From: Albula goreensis
Taxonomy: Eukaryota; Chordata; Actinopteri; Albuliformes; Albulidae
Length of the DNA stretch: 64,000 nt
Assembly (NCBI GenBank): GCA_022829145.1
Contig: CM040758.1
Location: forward strand, 13,848,628 to 13,912,627
Direction of reading: 5' to 3'
Made by a program: the position numbers and the translations under genes. The notes under the pieces were generated by a model, which was not told the DNA's origin, searched no databases, and was given only the letters and a program-made list of their open reading frames with translations. How positions within the stretch are numbered: position 1 is the first letter of the stretch; the number at the start of each line of letters is the position of its first letter. Below are positions 1 through 12,049 of the stretch, piece by piece.

Positions 1-2480
1 TTGTTCAATTTACAGTAGTGTTCTCCTTGATGGAGGAAAATGGCCTCGCTATATACACTTTTGTCCCTGTGGTTATGTGCACACAACCACATGAATAGCG
101 CTGACACAACCACATGAATAGCACTGAACAAAAAAAAAAATATTATTATAGAGCAATATAACACGAACACTCGTAGACAGACACTTACAAATGTATTACT
201 TTCTACCATAGTTGCACATTAAGGCTGTTTTATACTCTGCATGAAGAAAGTTCCATTCACTTTCATCATTTTACAGCACAATATTTGACATACAGTTCAC
301 TTGCATTCTACAGCAGTGTCCATTTGCCATCTAATTTTGATTTCTAACCATCGTAAATCTATGTAATCCTGTTTTAATTCTGTTTTCTTCTTTGCAAGAT
401 GGAAAATAACCAGTGTATTAAAATGAAATGAACTGATTTGTTCAGTAATAGTAAAGTACTGTCAGCCTGTAGAGTGCATCATACCGCAACCCAACATGTG
501 TTCAGTTTCAAAATCCAAGACATGGCCGGTTCACCACACATTTGCCTTTGTAATACTCACGTTTCCAAGTAGATAAATTCAGCTTGCTGTGATGTTACCC
601 CTAAAGCCAGCAGTGAAAAATCCAAACCAAGAAGGGCCGGTGAGGATGCCAGCTTTTGTTCTAACCCAACACTAAAGCATCTGATTCAACTCACTAAGGT
701 CTTGTCTGAGAGCAATGATCACCTCCTTCGTTCATACAGTAGTACTGGTGTGTAACAAACACTGGAACTGACTCTAGCCCTCCTCCCATGAGACTGGACC
801 CCCCTGCCTCATGGGCCTTGCGTCCTCAGTTTGTGATACTGTGTAAAGTAATGGAGCAGTCTGCTCAAGGCCTGGGGAGTGTACGGATATGGAGTGGTAA
901 CTGCCCACTTTTTAGCTACACATTATAGCGCTTTAAAACCTACCTTAAAAATCACTTTTCACTGGGGCTTCCTGAAATTGTTCTTACGGGAAGATGCTGA
1001 TTTGACAGTTGAGTTATGAGCAGTGCTGTGTGAACCACTCTGTTACTGTTTGTAAGAAACACGTAGTTTCCCCGTAATGGTCCCCTTATTATCAAATTGA
1101 GTGTAGGTGTGTTGCAAAATAACATCTTAAGTGTTCCCGGAAGGGTTTCCTTTTAAATACATCCTTCCACTGGCATCCTAAATGAACTGCAGCCTACTTT
1201 CTTACTGAGGAAGTAGGTAACGGCAGACACAATACAACTGTAGCCAGAAAATGTTTATTGCCGGCATAGGTACTTTTAACCCTATAATAAACTCACGAGT
1301 GTGTAAATCAAATGTGACAAGGTTAGCAGACTAACATAACAATCTATTTTCTTTCTTATCAGTTCCACCTCACAGCTATTTTCGGTAGCCTCACTACTCA
1401 CTCTGCTGGGAATCACACATGTCATTCCCATGGTAACTGGAAAGCTTTGACTGTAGAACAGTCCGTCCCCGGATTATGAACAAGATCCCTTCCAAAGTCT
1501 ATCTTTAAGTTTAATTTGTATTTAAGTTGGAACAGGTACATACGGCTCGTATTTAGCATCAGATAGTCAAATGTATGTTTTTCTATATAGTATAGTTTGC
1601 CTTTCTATGCATATGAAACACTTAAGCGATGAACCGCTGAAGCCACATAATGTTTTCATGAGCGTCACAAAGTAGTGCATGCATTTGTTATTACAAACCA
1701 TTGTATTTAATTCATTTTTTTTACTATGCTCTGATATCTTTGAGTTATGTTAAATTGTTTCTTGATTTGATATACACATCCATGCAATATCCTCCTACAG
1801 GCAGAGAGCGAGACAAAGACCATGGTAAAAAAATGGCAGTGCATGTATGATTATATGAAGCTGGTCCTTTTAGAAGGCAGGAGCACTATACCCTGGGAAA
1901 TGTGTAGGAAATCGCTGAAATATTGGATCAGATCCTGTTCAGGTTTCAGCTTTGGATTTCCCTTCTCCAGGTTTATGTAAAACCTTTGAAACACTAAAGC
2001 TTGATTGAGTGTGGATTTTCACCATTCTTAACCTTAGTGGTCATGTAATGGTTAAATTCCCAAAATTTTGGTTGGAGAGTTTTAGGGCAAAAGGTATGTG
2101 TGTGTGAATCAGCTCAGACTTCCAAGTGGGATAAGAAAGGTCCTCACATTCCACATAATGACAGACAAGCAGGAGGGCTCTAATGATCAGTTAATTACTC
2201 AAGGTGGGAGGAGCCAGAGACTCATTAAAGCATAACTGACTTTGTAATTGGTATAGTGTTGCACTGCCAATAGGACAAATAGGCACAGCACTGTGAAGCA
2301 GGAGTTGGGGGTGGGGATATTGGTCTACAGAGATATGCATCTGCTGAATGGAACCATTCACAGCAAGTCCTGAGACGATTCTTATCTTTTTATTATGCCT
2401 ACCATTCGAAAATGCACTGGACATCAAAACATTTATCTTGACATTTTATTAATGGTCACAATAAAACACAGCTCAGAGAC
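1..2480. other. AT-rich stretch without a recognisable gene
   Basis: Both strands carry only short, chance-like open frames. The composition is AT-rich with many short A and T runs, and I see no exon with paired splice sites, no RNA gene and no recognised transposon. The only clear internal structure is the short direct repeat at 81-126. It could be intergenic, intronic or part of a long UTR; the sequence does not decide. Confidence 0.6.
81..126. repeat. 23-bp direct repeat, two copies
   Basis: The unit starting acacaaccacatgaatagc occurs at 81-103 and again at 104-126, head to tail, with one mismatch near the end. It is a local tandem duplication with no recognised function. Confidence 0.9.
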
Positions 2481-2680
2481 TCCCCAAAGGTTGTTTCATT
2501 TTGCTGTGTCGAGTGTGCCCTCGACACACTCTGCGTGTGTTATAACGCATCTCGCGGCCCTCATATTTGCATATCATTCACCCTGCTAATCAAGCATTGT
2601 TTTCCACAGAGCACAGGATGTTCCCTTGATTTATTTATTTCCTTTCATTTTAAAGAGGGTCTTTTTCAAAAAATGAAAAT
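2480..2680. promoter_or_regulatory. CNE-like block with inverted repeat and octamer site
   Basis: A change from AT-rich flanks to mixed composition with several CpGs. It contains a 9-bp inverted repeat (TGTGTCGAG at 2505-2513, CTCGACACA at 2520-2528), an ATTTGCAT octamer (2565-2572, a POU-factor type site) and a CTAATCAA homeodomain-like core near 2586. No open frame crosses it. Enhancer function is inferred from composition and motifs only. Confidence 0.4.
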
Positions 2681-2689
2681 CCTGCCATG

Positions 2690-4440
2690 AATGCGTATAG
2701 AAAGAGTGAGGTTGTTTCAGAGATAAACTTTTCAAATGGACTGAGGATAATGGCCAGCAGTTCTCCATCTCCCTTCATTGTGATTCAGGATGAATCTGAA
2801 GCAGACTGATCATATCAGCACAGTGGCTGTCCTCCTTTACGGCTACTGTAATTATTTCTTATTATAGCTTAGCTTACAGAGTACTTGCCTGCTGATTTAG
2901 GGCATGCTGATTTATGCTTGAGATGTGGCTTTTTTGAGACAGTAATTCAAACAGTAAACTGAAAGGAGACTGTATCATATTGATTTTGTTTTTTTTCCCT
3001 CTCTCCTTTATTATTATATTGTTGCAACTGCCATGGAATAAAATTTCATGATACCCTCTGGAGCCGTAATAACCAACCAAAACTCATTTGAGTACCAGTA
3101 ATAAAGCGATTACTTCAACTCTGAATATGGCATGAAATAGTGTACCACGGGCAGGAGACTAATATACAGAAAATTGCACAATTATAAAAGGCAAATCTAA
3201 GAAGCAACGTCAAACAGGCCACAGTTAAAATTTGGATGACCTTTTGAAAGATATATTGCGGTTTCAAAGGCAATTTGCAAATTAAGATTTCTTATCTTGT
3301 AGTGACTCGTTGGCTCTATATTAAAGCAATAAAAGCCAGCAGTGTTGATGTGAACTGGCTCTGTTTGCTGTAAACGGTAACACAGTCTCAGGATTTAAGA
3401 TACACTCAAATAGTTTTTTGTGTATGTTTTTTTAGTTAATTTGTAACTGTGTGACACAAGATTCAGTGTTGTCCAAGTCAAGTTAAGGATGAATTGACAT
3501 TGACTATTCTATCATGTCTAAAAACACATCACATATAAATTGATTTATCTAACAAAGGAGACATAGTTGTAGAATTTACATGACTTAAAGACAGGACTGA
3601 AACATCAAGCTGATGGCATGTTTTCTTTTTTTCTACAGATAGTTTGTATTTATACAATATTCAGTTTTGTTACAAGACTGGCAACTTGATACACCATAAT
3701 CATAAGATCATCTTTGTTCTCCATTCACTTTGACCATTATCCTTATCATTACTTTAATCAAGTTCAAGTTAATTTCTACAATTTTGGATGCAAGAACATG
3801 GTTTAGAAGAGGGTTCAAATAAGTCGCTTTAATCCATGGTTTGTAGAACTGAAAAGCCGGGAGAGAAATGAGTTCCTCATTTGCCATATTGGCTATTGTA
3901 TCATCTTTTCAATATCATGGCAATTCAGAGGAATCAAGTCTGAAAAGAGATGTTAAATGGTAGGGTGCCATTAATGATGAATGGGATCTCATTGGAGCTC
4001 TTGTCATTCCTTGGGTGTTTTAGTAGGACACCTTTCTTATCTTATTATTTATTCATGCTTTTTCAGGGAGCAGTGCAGGGGAATATTTTTTCCAACACAT
4101 ATATCATGAATGTTATTATAAATATTAACATCATGGCTGCTTTCAGGGAACGTGTGGCATTTAAGGCTGAGGTCGGTGTCCTCAAGGCTTCTGTAAAGGT
4201 AAACCAGGAAGTGCATGGTGATGAGGGATTAGTCTTCATCACCATCTGGGAAACAGGGAGCATAGCCTCAGTATGTAAAAACATTAAGACAGCTGTTTTG
4301 TTTTATTTAGTGGTGTTTTGAATTACCTTTTATTTTTTTTATTTTTCTATTCTTTTCAGGTCCAAAACTTATTAAATAGAGTTTCCTGGACTATGCATTA
4401 TTATACGGATCTATGTTATGATTAAGCTGATACAACAATA
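2690..4440. other. AT-rich stretch, no gene seen
   Basis: Long AT-rich sequence with scattered T runs. A 123-codon open frame at 3950-4321 overlaps one on the opposite strand and resembles no protein I know. Within it, a short segment at 4147-4198 is flanked by an acceptor-like and a donor-like site, but nothing supports it as an exon. Otherwise no feature is visible. Confidence 0.5.
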
Positions 4441-4454
4441 AAAAAGCCTGACCA

Positions 4455-5560
4455 AAAAAAAAAATCTCGTACCTGCTTGGATGAGGTAAGGTTAGGGGGT
4501 GGGTAGCTAGCTGTGGACTGTCCGGTAATTTGGACAGGCCTCTCCCGGCCCCTCTCCCCGCTGTGATCGATCCCTGTCATTAAACAGCCTGCTGGTGCAT
4601 TAAGATGACAAAAACCCACGCTTGGCCCGGGGGGAAAATAATATGACAAGGTTAATTCATTTATGTCTGAATTAGAGTATCTCCCGATACCAGATGGGAC
4701 CGTCTGTAATTAGTTCGCAGAGGGGATCGGCTTCTTTTTTGGCAAGGGCTTAATGAATATGATCCTGTCGCAATATGTGGGTGAGCTGGACACGTGCTCC
4801 GGCTAATATCCATGCCAGCGTTTTTGCTAATGAATTCCGCTTTGCAAAAAAAAAAAAAAAAAAAAAAAAAGATCCTGTTTTAAAATCATTAATATGCAGC
4901 GTATTTCTTCTCCCTTTATGTTCGTATAAAAAAAACCCCAAAAACTCCCGTTTCTAAAATTTAAATGTCTCTATTAATTGCCGCGGTGAAACTCAACAGA
5001 TGTTGGCTAAATTGATTTGGCTGACCATTTTCTCTGTGGTGACTTATGAGCTATAGTTTGTAGTTGCGGTGATTAGTGAGAGGCCATAAGCTGAGGATGC
5101 GTCCTGATGGCGTCCGTAAAGAGTTTTACCCGACCGGTGCCTTCAAAAGCGCTGATTCGGTCGAACATCTGCGCGTTGGGAAGGTCATTTTGACTGCACG
5201 TTTGTACCCCGAGAGAGACCTGCGTTCTCTGTGTTCTTGGAAAGATGCAAAGGTAGGATGGGGTCCTAATTTCTGTGCCCATTTAATTGGACAGCCGTCA
5301 ATTTGTCATTTTGGACGAATGGCCCAGCTTTAGCTAATGGGATGAAATAAATGGCAAGGTTGTCGGACAACTCCTCTCCCTTTTGAAAATGCGCTCCATC
5401 AGCGGCAGCATACACTTTGCGCTGAAACAACGTACGTAGGCACCAGCCAGCTGCACACTCAGCCTCCCTCTTATCAGCTAGATTGCACTTTATGCTAATT
5501 AGAGGGCAATGATAGTCTCCCTGCTGTATTGAAATAATAATAGGGTGAGATATAAAACAA
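4455..5560. promoter_or_regulatory. Large CNE-like block, interrupted by an A25 tract
   Basis: About 1.1 kb of mixed-composition DNA with homeodomain-type cores (TAATTA at 4707-4712 and 5496-5501, further CTAATG/ATTAAT cores) and an unusually CpG-rich segment at 5098-5180. An A25 run at 4846-4870 splits it. The open frames across it (for example 5076-5333 plus, 5266-5685 minus) overlap on both strands and match nothing known. Its density of such sites makes it one of the best enhancer candidates in the window; alignment to other fish and tetrapods would decide. Confidence 0.45.
4846..4870. repeat. Poly(A) tract, 25 bp
   Basis: Uninterrupted run of 25 A residues inside the CNE-like block. No retroposon body is recognisable immediately upstream, so it is called only as a homopolymer. 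Confidence 0.95.
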
Positions 5561-5619
5561 CATCTCTCTCTTCTCCCTCTCTTTTTTATCTCGACCTCTT
5601 CACTCTGTCCTCTTCTTAC

Positions 5620-5850
5620 ACATGCAAAAACACAAACACACACGTAAACGCACACATACACATACAAACACACATATACACACACTCCCTCAGCCTCAGT
5701 GCCTCAGGTGCCCACAATCCAGCTTAACCTACATTTTCAGCTAGCTCGGTATACACGTGAGAGTGCGTGGGTGTGCAAAAGCATACCGAGGATACACAAG
5801 TGTATTTCACCTGTAAAATAATGTATACACGCACACACACAGAGTAAACG
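5620..5850. repeat. Imperfect CA-rich low-complexity DNA
   Basis: Interrupted (CA)n with CACATA and CACGT variants at about 5623-5690, and a second short (CA)n at about 5828-5841. The minus-strand open frame here is an artefact of the alternating repeat. Confidence 0.8.
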
Positions 5851-5929
5851 CACACATGGTAACTTAAGTCGCATGCAGCTGAAATCGTGCATGCCTTACA
5901 CAAATGACCCATGAAAATGACAGCATGGT

Positions 5930-6480
5930 GCGGAATGTAAAACACCCCCAAGATCTGGGTCTGCCCTGTGTAATCAGAGCTGTCGGATGATTTAACCTCC
6001 CTGCAGCTCCAGGGCTGAAGGTTAAATTCACCATCTCCCAGCGGCTATGTGGAAAAGCCACAGCCACGCGAGAAAAAGGCGCCAGTCTCTGCAGGGAACG
6101 CCAGGTCAGGGCAGCCATTCAAACTTTAAGGTTATCCTTTAGCTAGCTGGTGTCATAATCTTTCATTTTTGTTTCATAATTCATCCCTCTGTGGGCTGTT
6201 TCCATTACGTTATTGACTGGAGAGGAGTTTCCAGCTTCAGTTTGGTGCAGAGTTTATACTCCGTTCCTTTGCCGCGGCGGAGCTCATTATTTATAAAGTG
6301 GGGCAGCGTTTCCCCCATTACTCATGCACCGATCGGCACATGGACCCCGCAGATTTGCCACCGTGTTTTGCATAATGCATCGTCTGTTATTCTTGACACG
6401 TGCCTCGTCCACTCTCTTCACATGCACCCAAACACAGTTTCTAATGCCAAGCCAGGCCTCCCAATCTACTCCCTTAAGAT
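5930..6480. promoter_or_regulatory. CNE-like block
   Basis: Mixed composition with retained CpGs, a CCGCGGCGG segment near 6272, a TTTATAAA-like core next to it and a TTTGCATAATGCA octamer-like palindrome near 6367. No convincing exon: the overlapping open frames on both strands are unrelated to known proteins. Candidate enhancer by composition. Confidence 0.4.
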
Positions 6481-6489
6481 ATGCCAAAA

Positions 6490-7780
6490 TACACCCAGGC
6501 CAGGCCCCCAGAAAAGAGGAAAGCATTGCTGGACCAAGTAAACATGTCTTCTGCTGTGTTTTTGAAATCAGCCATTTTATGAAACACTTAATTGCCAGTT
6601 AGCCTTGCATGCCAGGCTCATACCTCTCCATTATATGCCTGGACAGGTGGAGCAGTGGAGAAGGAAGCACCTCACAAAAAAAAAATTATAAAATAAACCT
6701 GACCACTCTCTATGATTTAACCAGCATTTTCTGATCAATCACATCAAGTTAGTAAAGGCCTTAACCATTGACTCATACATGAACTATACTGGGAAGAGAC
6801 ATGTCAAATGCATCACACTAACATGAACCTGACACCAAACCATGTAAAAGAAACAATCTGGTGCAGCTTATGTGTTATTTTTGTGCATAGTGGGTCGTTT
6901 GGCTGTACTCATGTACAGATCCAGTTAATTCTTGAGGTGCTGTTGCTGTCCTAGATGATGGCCGCCTTATCAGTTTATGTAATGAAAATGTGTCTCCACT
7001 AGTGCTCCTCCCTTAGTACTTCCCCTTGCCTCACTTCCCCACTGTAAATTGATTCCATATTGCCTGAGAGACCGGGCCCGGCCATACGCCAACCCATACC
7101 AACATTCTTCACCCTTTACAATGTCTGTCCTTCCAGTTTCATTGGTTGGTTGGTTGGGCTCCCTGCCCTCTTATCTAAACCCATCACCATACACCATAAC
7201 CCTCTGATGACTTGATTCAGATACTCTCTTGACTCCGCAACCGCAGGCTGCCTCACAAGCTGAGCAATATATGTAATGTCAATTAGCTTTCAGCTTTGGA
7301 ATACAGTGAGTGCCATGCAATTTTAGGATTATTATTTTTTTAAACGAAACAACTATTTATGACACATTCTATTTTTATGTTTATTTGCCTTTTTTTGTTC
7401 CAAGCTAATTGATCCAGGGTTTTAAAATGGCATAGTAAGAAAGCTGTACATTTTGCATGTCATTTATAATGAGGAGTTCTTCCTAGAGGAAACAACAGAG
7501 AAGAAAAGCAAGATGAGTTAAACAGTCACTGTGGAAGTTTCAATGGATTTTCTTTTTTAATTTATCTTATACTATGAGTTATGTGTTAATGTTCCACTCC
7601 TAAATCAATGTCACACTTTATACAGTTCCTTAGTATGGTTGCACAATCCATTTGGTGATTATGACAAATATAATCCAGGGGAAAAAACATTAACAGTTAA
7701 CGGTAATAACTTCTCACAGCTCGACTCCAACATGCATCGGTTTGATGACACAACAGTTCATTGGCTGTTCAGTCAACAGA
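6490..7780. other. No gene seen; short (GGTT)n
   Basis: AT-rich single-copy-looking DNA. The only low-complexity feature is a short GGTT repeat at about 7143-7158. No RNA gene, transposon end or exon was recognised. Confidence 0.5.
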
Positions 7781-8090
7781 AGCACCTGTTGCTTACTATG
7801 CATATGTGCCATGACCTCCCTGACCTCGGAGCACGTCGTCATGGCAACGACTCATCTGACTGCCTACTCCGCATCACAGGCAGCAGGCTTTCCCCCATGC
7901 TGCTCCATGCAGGTTTGCCCTCAGGGACTGTTCAAGTTAAACATGAACATAACACACGAGCTCCTGTACTGTCGGTAGTTAATTTCCCTCACATTTTTGT
8001 CTGTATTAGAACGAGTAGCTGCCTTTGACTCATTAATCAGCAGGGCACATGAGATCTAAAAAGAAGTTTTAGTCATTTCTGTCTGTCAGA
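7780..8090. promoter_or_regulatory. CNE-like block
   Basis: Mixed-composition segment with CpGs retained around 7830-7870, a CGTCATGGCAACGA element resembling half of an RFX X-box, and downstream GTTAATT and CTCATTAATCAG homeodomain-type cores. No coding support. Regulatory role inferred. Confidence 0.35.
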
Positions 8091-8404
8091 ATGATGTATA
8101 CCTTCCTGCTCTGGCCACCAACTGAATGCCGATGTAGTGTATTTCATAGCGAATGCACATGGGAATAAATAAAATCAAAGCATGGTACTTGAAACAGGAA
8201 AAAAAAAATATTGTTGTGTCCTGCATGCACACATTAAATGTTCTTTTTATCTTTCTCCAATGGCAAGTTTGTATTATGCAACTCCCAGCGATACTGTATG
8301 CAGTCAGTCTAAACATAAATGTAACTTCCTGCTTCTGAAGGCCCAAATGTTAATGCATTCATATATGCGTGTGCACTCATGGCGTGCTCTCGTGAGTGTG
8401 TTCT

Positions 8405-8640
8405 CCTGTTTATGAATGTGTTTATGGATATTTATCAATGTCTTTGATTGGCCCCCTGTGATTCGCCTGTGTCGGCTTACCATATCGAAAATCAGGAGTG
8501 TAATTCTCCCGCTCCTCAGAGACAGGAAGAAAGGGTACGTCAGAGCCTACTCATGTTCCAGGAAATGTCCTTTTCTCCACATGATTAATAGCATAATCAA
8601 GCAGTCCGGGGTGTAAGACTGGGGATGGGAGAATAAACAT
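8405..8640. promoter_or_regulatory. CNE-like block with TCF/LEF-like site
   Basis: Contains CTTTGATTGG near 8441 (TCF/LEF-like CTTTGAT), TTTATGGATATTTATC, GATTAATAGCATAATCAAG and several CpGs. The composition contrasts with the AT-rich flanks. No open frame of interest. Confidence 0.38.
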
Positions 8641-8777
8641 TTTTCATGCTTCGGTAGATAAGATAATGGTTTCATGGGATCAGATAAAGTGTCTTTTTTT
8701 TTGTATGTGCCCTACTTAAGTAAGCTTTCTGATACCACAGTTCATTGTTGGGAGATTTGTGTTTTTCTTATATGCAA

Positions 8778-8862
8778 AGGGAAGGGGGTGGGGAGGTGAA
8801 AGGCTGCTGTAAGGTTTAGAAGTTTGGGGGTCTTTTCTATGGTGGCGAGGGGCGGGGGTGCC
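8778..8862 (+). other. G-rich tracts, possible quadruplex or GC-box
   Basis: G tracts at 8779-8781, 8784-8788 and 8790-8793, then a GAGGGGCGGGGG segment near 8849 that resembles an Sp1 GC-box. Only three good tracts lie close together, so quadruplex folding is possible but not strong. Confidence 0.35.
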
Positions 8863-9181
8863 TGTGACTCAAACTGCACAGCCGTCCCTTTGGGGGGCTA
8901 ATGGGACTTCCAGCTTGAAGCTCGGGACCAGAGTATAATATGCAGCAAAGAACTAACAGCCTGCCTCTTCTTTTGAAGAGCTGTAATACCATTAGGAGTG
9001 TCTCAGCTTGCAAAAAACACTATTATCCAATTTTCAGATATAGAGTTTGCATAGAATAGTACAAATCCATGTATATTGAATTATTTTGTGTTGTCATTCT
9101 AGCAGCTTATTTGTGGTCTCCCTAAAATAGAATGTGTAGCAGATGAAGGCTAGATTGATCTGTGGTGATCTCAACCTGTGG

Positions 9182-9282
<101 letters not shown>

Positions 9283-9960
9283 TCATTAAGAGTGGCCATT
9301 TTTTGTGTGCACTGTAAACATCACCTGTAATACTGAAACAATCCAGATGGCAAATTGCTAAACTAAGCCTGCTTTGGCCAGGGTAACGCCCCTACTCTTC
9401 CAAATAAATAGCATGGGCTTTTCCAGCAGCACAATGAGCATGGTACTGAGTGATTTGAGCATGTATTGCATCTAGGGCATGGAGCACGCACAGCACAGTG
9501 TCCCAAACGCTGCTCTAGGGCACTGGTGTTTTTTTTTTTTTCTGCTCCATGACTGCCTCACCATCCCTGTCAAAAACTAGGATTTCAGGGCATGAACTAG
9601 AAATGGAAGAGTGAGGTTTATGAACTCCAGAATGGGTAAGACTACAGTAAACTGTAAATTACTGACTTGTTTAATCCATTCGGAAGTTGTTGGTCTTCAT
9701 CGCAAAACCCGATTGGCTCAATTCAGTGAGCGACTGAGCATATTTTTCTCTGTCCATTTCATGGAACTTTATTCACCATAAGTAGCAAGAACATCAAATA
9801 TGAATCTTATCTCGAGCATATGCATTGGCATTTAGAAACAGGACAACGCGCTGCCATTGAAAATAAGAAAAAAATCATGAAGAAATGGTGAAGAAGCATA
9901 TTACTCTCTGTTGCTGTAATATTAGTAAATTTTGAATCAAGAGTTTTACTGTATTTGATT
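9283..9960. other. No gene seen
   Basis: AT-rich DNA with one T run near 9528. No exon, RNA gene or recognised repeat. Confidence 0.5.
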
Positions 9961-9967
9961 TTTCAAA

Positions 9968-10016
9968 GGGGTTTGGTAGTGTGGAGCGGTGCTGTTGGGG
10001 GGTTGGGGGTGGTGGG
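9968..10016 (+). other. G-rich tract
   Basis: G tracts at 9997-10002, 10005-10009 and 10014-10016, with another at 9968-9971. This could form an imperfect quadruplex; the wide spacing of the first tract makes this uncertain. Confidence 0.3.
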
Positions 10017-10184
10017 TCTCTTTAATCTCACTTCTGTAATGTACATTGAGTGAGATGCTGTTAGACCCAAAGAAACCCAATCCAACATTACATCCTTACA
10101 GGAGCCCTCTGTATGAAAGGACTGCACGTTTTGGGAACACATGGGACTGGATCCTGCAGCACAGTCCCTCAGCGTACCGACTCC

Positions 10185-10550
10185 TTTGACCCCCAATTAA
10201 TAAACAATTTATTAAATCAATTACAAGGCCCCTTATTTGCTTAAATTGTCCTTTTTGTGTTTCCTCCGAGGCCCGTTTCTGTCGTTAGATCACGCCCTGG
10301 CTACGCCTCTCCACTGATGTTCCCCCTGAGGTGACATTTTTACAGGCGCGCTTTATTGATCCCATTAATTGTTTGTTAGACGTGTAATCAAAAAAAAAGA
10401 AAAAGAACATCTTGCGAACAGCTGGGAGCTTTATGTTCTCCATGGTGGAACGTGAGCCACACACTGCTGTCTCAGCAGTTAGACCGTGGAGAGTCTTTGC
10501 CCCCCATTTCCCTCTGTGCTGGTGGGAAAACAGCGGTCTGGCCCACTTCA
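10185..10550. promoter_or_regulatory. CNE-like block rich in homeodomain cores
   Basis: Tightly packed AATTAAT, ATTTATTAAATCAATTA and CCCATTAATTG cores at 10195-10222 and near 10363, mixed with GC-containing segments (GTCGTTAGATCACGCCC, CAGGCGCGC). This mixture is typical of vertebrate developmental enhancers. No coding frame is credible. Confidence 0.45.
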
Positions 10551-10559
10551 AAAATCTCA

Positions 10560-11210
10560 GGCTTTTCTACAGATTCTAAAGTGAGGGCCTATGGAGCATA
10601 GACCAGTGTGATTATTAAAATATGGTGAGAATTTTTTTTTTCTGAAAGGTCATCCAGATGAAACGGGTAGCACTAACTGCAATTAATGCTGTTCTTCAGA
10701 TGAGCCATATTTAAGCCATGTCTTTGTGCATAGCCCCTTTTTGATCTTTTTTCTCCATCTCCCTTGATTTAGTCAGCTTTTCTATAGATCTCTACTTGTG
10801 TTTGCTAATGTGTTTGTATGTCTACAGTCAGTCTAAATGCCTGTGAAGCAGATAAGTATTGCTTATATGCTTTTCCTTTTTGCTGGTCATGTATTTTTCT
10901 ACCTTAATTTTTCATTGTGTTCAATTAAATATGATGGAAGACTCTTTGGTAAATTTTGCTGTCTGGTTGTAAACACTGGTGTAGTTTCCATAAAGAAATA
11001 ATAAAAAAAATGTAATAAAACAGACCCGGTGTTGTGCTGCGCAGCTGTGCGTTAACACTCTCAGATACACTGTTCTGGTATGTTTTGAGCTGCTCCCTCC
11101 TTAAGGGTTCTGCTTCTCTCACAACCTCCTCCCTTCTCCCCATTCAAGGGATTTCAAGTGCTTAGCACAGTGTTCCAATCAAAGCCTGTACTTGGACCCT
11201 CAATCCACTT
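10560..11210. other. No gene seen
   Basis: AT- and T-rich sequence with no splice-bounded open frame, RNA gene or transposon end recognised. Confidence 0.5.
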
Positions 11211-11730
11211 CAGGAGCTGAAGTGACTTCCTTCAGTGATTTCCTGTATGTAGTAAAAAAAAAAGACCTGTTGACCACAATGGCGTATTAGGATGATGTTT
11301 TCCCCCCTCTCCATTAAGATAACAGGAATAGCCAAGCTAATCCCTCTATCTCTGATAGGGAGAGTGGGAGATGTGGAGCGAAGGAGTCGGCCCGACTCTT
11401 GCACATGCAATTAAGTGCTGTGACCCGCTACCATCAATAGGTCATTGAAGATGTACTTGAGTTTCAGCAGGAACATCTTGCAGGACAGTTACTTTGAAGT
11501 GCCCCCTGTTCTCAGAAATTAAGGAGAAAAAATAAAGCTTGGATGTTGTAATTTATAGTTTATCGTTTTTCTGTGTGAGTGGCTTATGTTTGCCTTACAT
11601 GCTGTCATACTCCGATGAAGCCTTCACTTGTCCATGGTGAACTCAAATAGTTAATTGCCTTGTCAGGCTCCATGAAGATCAGGATGAGCTGCCACTTTCT
11701 ATCAATCATTGCATTAACTGAACTAATTAA
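11210..11730. promoter_or_regulatory. Two weak CNE-like segments
   Basis: Segments at about 11300-11470 (GATAAC, CTAATCCC and CTGATAGGG cores) and 11640-11730 (GTTAATTGCC, ATCAATCATTGCATTAACTG and ACTAATTAAAAGG) have the homeodomain/GATA-rich look of enhancers. The sequence between them is plain. Confidence 0.33.
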
Positions 11731-12049
11731 AAGGCTTTGGTATCCACAAAAATTTGATTTGTTCAAATAGTGTGACTTAACAACATACCCATATCCATCT
11801 TCTGGGTTTGGTAAGCTTTGCTGTCCCAGTTATTACAGGGTGCTTCTCAAACGCCAGCCCCCACTTCTCAAAGGTAATGTATTGGCTGAGCCCTGTGCCA
11901 ATCTTCATAGCCCCGCCCTTCCCCCACCCCCCTTCAGCCCTGAGGCTCTGGACTATGGTACCATCCTTGGACACCTCTCCCCCTTTGAGACAAACTCCAT
12001 CTTTTATGACCCTTTTTTATATCCTTTTTATCTGAAATTATTGGATGTT

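Noticed and set aside
4147..4198. 52-bp segment between CTTTCAG and GTAAAC, open in one frame
   Set aside because: No partner exons, no recognisable protein, and several comparable acceptor-donor pairs are expected by chance in AT-rich DNA.
5076..5333. 85-codon open frame in the CpG-dense block, with a donor-like AAAG|GTAGGA
   Set aside because: The protein is not recognisable, an opposite-strand frame overlaps it, and constraint appears to be at the DNA level.
10850..10875. GTATTGCTTATATGC as a miR-137-like seed
   Set aside because: The similarity ends after the first ten bases and no hairpin partner was found nearby.
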